NCBI GenBank assembly: GCA_036261915.1
Contig: DATAJX010000005.1
Span: forward strand, 1-64,000
DNA: 64,000 bases
From: DATAJX01 sp036261915
GTDB lineage: Bacteria; Pseudomonadota; Alphaproteobacteria; UBA2136; UBA6156
Direction: 5' to 3'
Shown here: one piece after another, positions 58,808 through 64,000 of the stretch
Layout: the number at the start of each line of letters is the position of its first letter
Position numbering within the stretch: position 1 is the first letter of the stretch
Made by a program: the position numbers and the translations under genes
Notes under the pieces: generated by a model
What the model saw: only the letters and a program-made list of their open reading frames with translations
Databases searched by the model: none
What the model was told of the DNA's origin: nothing

Positions 58808-60193
58808 ATGAGGGTCCCTCTCGCTATTCCTTTGGCTATGCCTGCGGGCGTCATCCGGCGCATCGGGCTGGGCATTTTGCCGCTGCTGGCCCTGCCTTTG
58901 CTGGCCGGTTTCGCCAAAATGCCGCACAGCGCCACCCCCCAGGCCGCCACCCCCGCCACCGAACAGTCGGCCGAAGCCGCCCCCGTGGCCCAAACCGTGG
59001 TGCTGGCCAAGCCCGATAACGGCCAACCGGCAGCCCTGGCCCTGCCCGCCCCGGCCCCCGCCGCCCTTACAACCGAAGGCATTCCCGCCCTGTCGGTCGA
59101 ACGCACGCTTACCCTGCAACGCGGCCAAAGCTTCAAGGCCGCCTTGCAAAACGCAGGTTTCAACACCACGCAGGTGCAAAGCATCGTCAACGCGCTGGCG
59201 GGCCAACACCTCGATGCCGGCAAGATCAAACCGGGCCAAACCGTCACCCTCAGCTATACCGAAAGCGCGCCCTATCAAATCGGCAGCGCCAGCCTGGCCC
59301 TGCGCGCCAGCATGGAAAAAACCGCCAAACTGAGCGTAACCGGCGATAAAACCACCGCCCAGATCGAAAGCAAACCCATCGCCCAAACCGCCGCCGTGGC
59401 CGTGGGCCATATTTCCGGCAGCCTGTGGGAAGACGCCACCGACGCCGGCCTGCCCGCCAACCTCATCAAGCCGTTCGTCGACCTGTTCAGCTGGGACGTC
59501 GACTTCACGCGCGAAATACAACCGGGCGACACCTTCAAGGTGCAGTTCGAGGCCTGGCAGGACGAACACGGCGTCACCTACAAAACCGGCCGCATCACCG
59601 CCGCCGAGCTTATCGCCAAAGGCAAGCGCCGCACGGCCTTTTTGTATAACGGCGACTATTACGACGAAAAGGGCGAAACCAAGCGCAAACTGCTGCTGCG
59701 CACCCCGCTCGAGGTGTTCCGCATTTCCTCGGGTTTCGGCGCCCGCCGCCACCCGGTGCTGGGCTATAGCCGCATGCACAAGGGAACCGACTTTGCCGCC
59801 CCCATGGGCACCCCCATCAAGGCCAGCGGCGACGGCGTGGTGGCCTTCCAGGGCTGGCACGGCGGCCACGGCAACTACATTTTAGTGCGCCACACCGGCG
59901 TGTACGAAACCGGCTACGCGCACATCTCCCGCTTCGCCAAGGGCGTCAAGCTGGGCAGCCGCGTCAAGCAGGGGCAGATCATCGCTTACGTAGGCTCCAC
60001 CGGCCTTTCCACCGGCCCGCACCTGCACTACGAAGTGCACGTCAAGGGCCAGGCGGTCGACCCCATGAACACCAAGCTGCCCACCAGCGTCATGCTGGCC
60101 GGCGCGGCCAAAACCAAGTTCTTCAACATGGTCGGGCAGGTGCAAACCGCCTGGGCCAAGGCTTTCCAGCAGATCCAGGTGGCCAGCCGATAA
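58808..60193 (+). CDS. M23-family peptidoglycan endopeptidase
   Basis: 461 aa from ATG 58808. N-terminal membrane anchor (IGLGILPLLALPLLAGF), Ala/Pro-rich linker, a LysM-like/opacity-associated region (ALSVERTLTLQRGQSFKAALQ), then the LytM domain: GFGARRHPVLGYSRMHKGTDFAAPMGTP with the zinc His/Asp, GYAHISRF and HLHYEVH. All zinc ligands are present. Probably a periplasmic MepM-like enzyme that cuts crosslinks during cell growth. Confidence 0.93.
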   Translation: MRVPLAIPLAMPAGVIRRIGLGILPLLALPLLAGFAKMPHSATPQAATPATEQSAEAAPVAQTVVLAKPDNGQPAALALPAPAPAALTTEGIPALSVERTLTLQRGQSFKAALQNAGFNTTQVQSIVNALAGQHLDAGKIKPGQTVTLSYTESAPYQIGSASLALRASMEKTAKLSVTGDKTTAQIESKPIAQTAAVAVGHISGSLWEDATDAGLPANLIKPFVDLFSWDVDFTREIQPGDTFKVQFEAWQDEHGVTYKTGRITAAELIAKGKRRTAFLYNGDYYDEKGETKRKLLLRTPLEVFRISSGFGARRHPVLGYSRMHKGTDFAAPMGTPIKASGDGVVAFQGWHGGHGNYILVRHTGVYETGYAHISRFAKGVKLGSRVKQGQIIAYVGSTGLSTGPHLHYEVHVKGQAVDPMNTKLPTSVMLAGAAKTKFFNMVGQVQTAWAKAFQQIQVASR

Positions 60194-60216
60194 CCCTGTT
60201 CCGTCTCCAATCCAAC

Positions 60217-60248
60217 AAAAAGGCCCCGCAATGCGGGGCCTTTTCGTC
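60217..60248. terminator. Bidirectional terminator
   Basis: AAAAAGGCCCCGC/GCGGGGCCTTTTC stem between convergent genes. Confidence 0.85.
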
Positions 60249-60249
60249 G

Positions 60250-60732
60250 TCAGGTGATTTGCAGCTTGCTTACCGTTTCGCCCGAACAATCGGCCGCCAC
60301 GATATAAAAGGGCTTGTCGCCAAGGCTGGCCTCGACACGCAACTCGTCCTTCAGGGGGGCCGGGCATCCACTCTTCAGCTTCTCCACCAATTTGCGGATA
60401 TAATCGGTCACCCCTTCAGTCCAGCAGCTGTCGTGGTCGGCCAAAAATTGCCAACTTTCTTCAGGCACTTCAGTCGGATAAATCCAACAGTTATCCGGAC
60501 CACTTTCAGCGGCACCGAAAACAGCGATGTAGCTGCGGCCGCGCGAACTGGCCAGCAGGTAAGACCTGCAAAAAGCCGAGTACTCGCCGCCGTCATCGTT
60601 GTAGGCCGAGGCCCGTACATGAAGGCAAACCATAACGCCCTGAAACAGGCCGTTGTCCCGACGGGCCGCCGACCCTTTCACCAGCAGGTGACGAAACAGG
60701 GTATTCACAGTATTCGCAGCATCCATTTGCAT
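60250..60732 (-). CDS. Unknown protein
   Basis: 160 aa with a GAGGACAACACC ribosome-binding site. Mixed alpha/beta: GLFQGVMVCLHVRASAYND, SYLLASSRGRSYIAVFGA, WTEGVTDYIRKLVEKLKSG, KPFYIVAADCSGETVSKL. Five Cys, no signal peptide. No family recognised. Confidence 0.62.
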   Translation of the reverse strand: MQMDAANTVNTLFRHLLVKGSAARRDNGLFQGVMVCLHVRASAYNDDGGEYSAFCRSYLLASSRGRSYIAVFGAAESGPDNCWIYPTEVPEESWQFLADHDSCWTEGVTDYIRKLVEKLKSGCPAPLKDELRVEASLGDKPFYIVAADCSGETVSKLQIT

Positions 60733-60866
60733 GGTGTTGTCCTCAAAAGCGGGGGTTAACCCGGGTGAATCAAAACCTACGCTCTATATGGGTCGCAAAC
60801 GGCATTTTTCAATCCCACCAAGCCAAAACCCGCAACCGGGCGCTGGGGGGCCTTATCGGGTATCCC

Positions 60867-60902
60867 TTGGCCAACATTCAAGGTAGTGCTAGGTTGCGGG
60901 CA
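60867..60902 (+). promoter_or_regulatory. Probable leaderless promoter of fabI
   Basis: TTGGCC at 60867-60872, a 17-bp spacer and TAGGTT at 60890-60895 place the transcription start at about 60902, the A of the fabI ATG. No ribosome-binding site precedes this ATG. Confidence 0.55.
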
Positions 60903-61693
60903 TGAACACAGCACTCCCCCCTCTCCTGGCCGGCAAAAAAGGTTTAATCATGGGCGTGGCCAACGATTTTTCGCTGGCCTGGTACATCGCGCAGGCGGCC
61001 AGCCAAGCGGGGGCCGAACTGGCCTTCACCTACGCCCTGCCCCAGCTCGAGCGGCGGGTGCAGCCGCTGGCCGAGAGTTTAGGCAGCAGCATGATCTACC
61101 CCTGCGACGTGCAAAACGACGAACAGATGGCCGAAGTCTTCAGCAAGCTCGAACAGGCCTGGGGCAAGCTCGATTTCGTGGTGCACGCCATCGCGTTTGC
61201 CAACAAGGATGAGCTGAAAGGCGGCATCACCGCCACCACCCGCGGCGGGTTCGACCTCGCCATGCAAGTGTCCTGCTATTCCTTCATCCACACCGCCAAA
61301 CTGGCCAAGCCCTTAATGGCCGAAGGCGGCAGCCTGCTGACGCTGACGTACGAAGGCAGCCAAAAAGTGGTGCCCAACTATAACGTCATGGGCGTGGCCA
61401 AGGCCGGGCTCGAGGCCGCCACCCGCTACCTGGCGGCCGAACTGGGCGAAACCGGCATCCGCGTCAACGCCCTGTCGGCCGGGCCGGTCAACACGCTGGC
61501 CGCGCGCGGCATCTCCGACTTCCCCGCCATGCTCAAGCACCACGCCGCCACCGCCCCCCTCAAGCGGCTGGTCGAGGCCGAAGAAGTGGGCAAAGCCGCC
61601 GTTTACCTGCTGTCGGGCCTCGCCAGCGGCGTCACCGGCGAGGTCCACAACGTCGATACCGGCGCGCATGCGCTGGGGCCCACCCCCTTTTAA
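60902..61693 (+). CDS. fabI: Enoyl-ACP reductase (NADH), FabI
   Basis: Last reduction step of fatty-acid elongation. 263 aa, short-chain dehydrogenase fold. GLIMGVANDFSLAWYIA is the FabI cofactor loop; CDVQNDEQM; HAIAFANKDELKGG; the FabI catalytic Y-x6-K is in YNVMGVAK; RVNALSAGPVNTLAARGI is the flexible substrate loop region. Length typical. Confidence 0.96.
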   Translation: MNTALPPLLAGKKGLIMGVANDFSLAWYIAQAASQAGAELAFTYALPQLERRVQPLAESLGSSMIYPCDVQNDEQMAEVFSKLEQAWGKLDFVVHAIAFANKDELKGGITATTRGGFDLAMQVSCYSFIHTAKLAKPLMAEGGSLLTLTYEGSQKVVPNYNVMGVAKAGLEAATRYLAAELGETGIRVNALSAGPVNTLAARGISDFPAMLKHHAATAPLKRLVEAEEVGKAAVYLLSGLASGVTGEVHNVDTGAHALGPTPF

Positions 61694-61840
61694 CGCCTTC
61701 ACTTCGGGCGCTAGACCTCTGAATTGATAAAGATTTTATAAAGACCCACCCCCGGGGGGTTGAAAAAATCCGCCTTCTGGTCTATATCGTGCAGACCGAA
61801 TTCATAACGTTTCCAAATTTACACAGGTTTCATCAACACT

Positions 61841-62165
61841 ATGCGAACCGGAGTGGTTCGCACAGGTTGGCAAGGTAGCCGGGCGGAAGCCCGGTGAAAG
61901 CGAGGGGGCTTATAATCCCTTTGCCGGCATAGAGGTATGTTAGCGGCCCCGCCCGAAAGCATATGCGTACCTCATGCCTTGCCCGGAACGGGCGGTCATA
62001 CTCCTGCTGCTGTCCAACTTCAGCCAGACCCCTACCCTTTGGGTTAAGAGCCACGGTTCACGCCGGTGGATGTTGTCTGGATCGAACTGAACAAGCGCAG
62101 TCGAGCATACCGTTCGTACTGATTCAAAAAGCCCCGGTTTCCAATGTGGAAACCGGGGCTTTTTG
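61841..62165 (+). ncRNA. Candidate structured RNA between fabI and the ELM1-like gene
   Basis: No credible frame here. Strong local helices on the plus strand: TGCGAACC/GGTTCGCA (61841-61861), CCGGGC-GGAA-GCCCGG (about 61879-61894), GGGG...TCCC, and a longer GGCATAGAGGTA/TACCTCATGCC arm (about 61927-61980). It ends at a strong terminator (62125-62165). I compared it by eye with RNase P, tmRNA, SRP, 6S and cobalamin riboswitch cores and found no match. It may instead be a leader or a decayed element; the strand is not certain. Confidence 0.4.
62125..62165. terminator. Strong bidirectional terminator
   Basis: AAAAAGCCCCGGTTTCC/GGAAACCGGGGCTTTTT, a 17-bp stem. Confidence 0.9.
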
Positions 62166-62211
62166 CCATTCTTCATCTTCTTTTTTATTGAACGCATCCG
62201 GCGGGATGAGT

Positions 62212-62290
62212 GTTTCGTTTTCTCCGACGCCCGAGCATCGCAGCGCACACTGTCAGTGCGTGAGAAGCGCAGGGCTAGGAAAAATGAAAC
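62212..62290. repeat. Palindromic element family 3, copy 2
   Basis: GTTTCGTTTTCTCC at the left and GGAAAAATGAAAC at the right, with CCGACG-CCGAGCA and GCGCAGGGCTA blocks identical or nearly so to 15941-16021. The inner arm is CGCACACTG/CAGTGCG here versus GTACAC/GTACG there, still paired. Confidence 0.75.
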
Positions 62291-62309
62291 AATCGCCCGC
62301 CCGGGGCGT

Positions 62310-63419
62310 TCAACCCCGGGTCCGGTTCCAAACCGCCTGCACAAACCCCGCCACACTCGCGGTATCGTTCAGCGGCTGGCGCTGTTTGCGCAGAGTCAGC
62401 TTGCCTTCCCACTTGGCGGCGTAGCCCAGCTTCTGCATCAGGGCAAAAAAGCGCTTGTTGAATTTGGTTTCTTTCAGGTCGCTGCCCATGGCGGTCAGGT
62501 ACACCGGCTTCCCGGCGCTGGCGCCCTCGCTCACCATGCTCACGCTGTCGGCGGTGGCCACCACGGCTTCGGCCACGGCCAGATAGGCAAAATACGGGTT
62601 GTCGCGGTGGTGCGGGTCGTCCGGGCTCCAAAAGTGGAAGGGCACGGCCTTGGCATCGCGCGGCTGGTTCTCCAAACGCTCGCGGGCAAACCTGGTCAGT
62701 TCCTCGCCGGTGCGGCGGCTGGTGCTCACCAGCAAACTGCCGCCGTTGTTGGCGGCCCAGTGCAGGGTGCTGTCCAGCAGGTGCTTCACCTGCTTTTCGG
62801 TCATGGTGCTGCGCTTGGTGCTGCCACCGATCATCACCGCCAACCGCGGCTCGCGGCACCCCTTCAAACGGCCGCTCCAGCGGTCGGCCTCGCGCGCCAG
62901 CATGGCGGGGGTCACGCGGTTGGTGGCCCCGGCGGTCACGATCACATTCGGCCCCGGCTTCCACACCCCACCCACGTCGTGTTGGGGAAAGCTCACCACG
63001 TCGTAGTCGGCGGGCCGGGTCCACGCCGCCGGGCGCATCAGCTGAATGGTGAACAGCTGCGGCCGTTCCTTTTTCAGCCGCGCCAGAATGCGGCTGCCGT
63101 CCCAGCCGGTGCCGATCACCACACCCACGCGGGCATCGGGCCAGTTGCTGTACTGCCAGCGCACGGGCACAAAGGTACGCCACTTGCGCAGCCAGCGCGG
63201 CTGCAGGTTCCAAATTTCAGGGTTCTTCCAGCCCATGGCCTCGGCCAGTCCCAAACTCTGGGCCAGGTTGCCGGTGCGGCCGTCAAACAAAATGGTGCAG
63301 GGCTGGCTGGTGATGCTGCTGGTCGCCTCGCCTTCCGGCACCATCAGCACCAGCGGCTGCCGCACCGGGGTCTTCGGCGACGGTTTTTTGGCGGCGGTTT
63401 TTTTCTTTTTCTGGATCAC
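62310..63419 (-). CDS. ELM1-family (mitochondrial fission ELM1-like) protein
   Basis: 369 aa. After a Lys-rich N-terminus, ILFDGRTGNLAQSLGLAEAMG, VVIGTGWDGSRILARLKK, TIQLMRPAAWTRPADYDVVSFPQHD and LAVMIGGSTKRSTMTE match the ELM1 family found across Alphaproteobacteria and plants, with a GT-B-like fold. MVSEGASAGKPVYL is the typical C-terminal sugar-nucleotide-type loop. The bacterial role is not established. Its start is 6 bp from the prenyl synthase stop. Confidence 0.88.
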   Translation of the reverse strand: MIQKKKKTAAKKPSPKTPVRQPLVLMVPEGEATSSITSQPCTILFDGRTGNLAQSLGLAEAMGWKNPEIWNLQPRWLRKWRTFVPVRWQYSNWPDARVGVVIGTGWDGSRILARLKKERPQLFTIQLMRPAAWTRPADYDVVSFPQHDVGGVWKPGPNVIVTAGATNRVTPAMLAREADRWSGRLKGCREPRLAVMIGGSTKRSTMTEKQVKHLLDSTLHWAANNGGSLLVSTSRRTGEELTRFARERLENQPRDAKAVPFHFWSPDDPHHRDNPYFAYLAVAEAVVATADSVSMVSEGASAGKPVYLTAMGSDLKETKFNKRFFALMQKLGYAAKWEGKLTLRKQRQPLNDTASVAGFVQAVWNRTRG

Positions 63420-63425
63420 CGGGTT

Positions 63426-64000
63426 CTACTTCTCTCTGGTTACCGCAAATTTCACGATCCAGCGGAGCGGATCGGCCTCGTCGCCAAAATCCTCCAGCGC
63501 CTTCAGCGCGGCATTGGCCTCGGCCAGCGCCTGCTTTTTGGCGGCGGCCAGCCCCAGCACGGTCACAAAGGTTCGCTTGCCGGCGGCGGCGTCCTTGCCC
63601 TTGGTCTTGCCGGTCACTTCGGTTTCGCCTTCTTCGTCCAGCACGTCGTTATGGATCTGGTACGCCAGCCCCAAACCACCGGCATAGGCGGCCAGCGCGC
63701 GGCGCATGTCGGGCTTGGCACGCGCCAGCGCGGCCCCGCCCATCACGCTGGCATGGATCAGGGCACCGGTCTTCAGGTTACTCAACCGCGCCAGTTCGGT
63801 TTGGCCGACCTTGGTCTTCTGCCACTCCCACACCATGTCCACCATCTGCCCGGCCACCATGCCCAGGGCCCCCATGGCGCTAGAATATATCTTTATTAAT
63901 TCACATCTTACATCAGCATCTTCATGCGTCATTTTATCGGCCAGCAACTCAAAGGCGCTGGCCTGCAACCCGTCGCTGGCCATCAGCGCGGTGGCTTCGT
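63426..64000 (-). CDS. ispA: Polyprenyl (farnesyl/geranyl) diphosphate synthase, 3' part
   Basis: The frame runs off the right edge; only the C-terminal 191 residues or so are here. Motifs: GMVAGQMVDM, LKTGALIHASVMGGAALA (K-T/S-x-x-L), and the second Asp-rich motif GLAYQIHNDVLDEEGE. That motif normally reads D-D-x-x-D; here the first residue is Asn (NDVLD). Probably IspA, making C15 (or C10) diphosphate for quinones and membranes. Followed 6 bp later by the ELM1-like gene. Confidence 0.88.
   Translation of the reverse strand, partial: EATALMASDGLQASAFELLADKMTHEDADVRCELIKIYSSAMGALGMVAGQMVDMVWEWQKTKVGQTELARLSNLKTGALIHASVMGGAALARAKPDMRRALAAYAGGLGLAYQIHNDVLDEEGETEVTGKTKGKDAAAGKRTFVTVLGLAAAKKQALAEANAALKALEDFGDEADPLRWIVKFAVTREK

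Noticed and set aside
61841..62120. Cobalamin riboswitch or RNase P RNA in the fabI-ELM1 gap
   Set aside because: A GGTGAAA string and GGCTTATAA string are suggestive, but the conserved cores (CCCCGCAACTG; GAGGAAAGTCCGG) are absent.

Overview
The window looks like chromosomal DNA of an alphaproteobacterium. A 16S rRNA gene of about 1,490 nt (minus strand) has the compact V3 hairpin of that class, and the housekeeping set fits (GatCAB, ClpX/ClpP, Lon-HU, an ELM1-family protein, a DUF1036 protein). Most of the window is visibly GC-rich. Two stretches are AT-richer and foreign-looking: 1-7209, and a small one at about 14.6-15.9 kb. I cannot name the genus.

Positions 1-7209 are the right part of a genomic island that ends in a displaced tRNA-Thr(TGT) 3' half (7165-7209) beside a P4-type tyrosine integrase. 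The island carries a compact type II Cas9 (978 aa, all nuclease residues present), a tracrRNA gene with its own promoter, and a nine-repeat array whose repeats nearly all differ. The last repeat supplies the cas9 stop codon. No cas1 or cas2 is visible. The island also has its own tRNA-Thr(TGT) and a structured RNA next to a 36-residue membrane peptide. The same RNA-plus-peptide design recurs at 14.6-14.9 kb with compensatory base changes in two long-range helices. I consider this the best candidate for an undescribed system here.

From 7.2 to 41 kb lie mostly ordinary chromosomal genes: asparagine synthetase, comF, mscL, clpX, clpP, frr, secE-nusG, gatB, gatC-nudix-gatA, ruvX, photolyase, a VirB11-like ATPase, glutaredoxin, a UbiG-like methyltransferase, rpsU, hisS, prfA-prmC, and many small exported or unknown proteins. 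From 49.4 down to 41.5 kb (minus strand) runs a tightly overlapping type IV pilus/type II secretion-like operon: ATPase, inner-membrane platform, assembly proteins, two pilin-like proteins and a prepilin peptidase. tRNA-Asp and tRNA-Val, hupB-MAPEG-lon, a monocistronic 16S gene with its own processing stem and terminator, an M23 peptidase, fabI, an ELM1-like protein and the 3' part of a polyprenyl synthase fill the remainder.

Several families of short palindromic repeats are scattered through the chromosome. One of about 80 bp (core GCGCTTATGAA plus a hairpin) sits exactly at displaced copies of gene ends: a 110-bp duplicate of the clpP 3' end, a split duplicate of the tRNA-Val 3' half, and the 5' end of comF, where it is read as protein. 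This suggests a small mobile element that rearranges gene ends.
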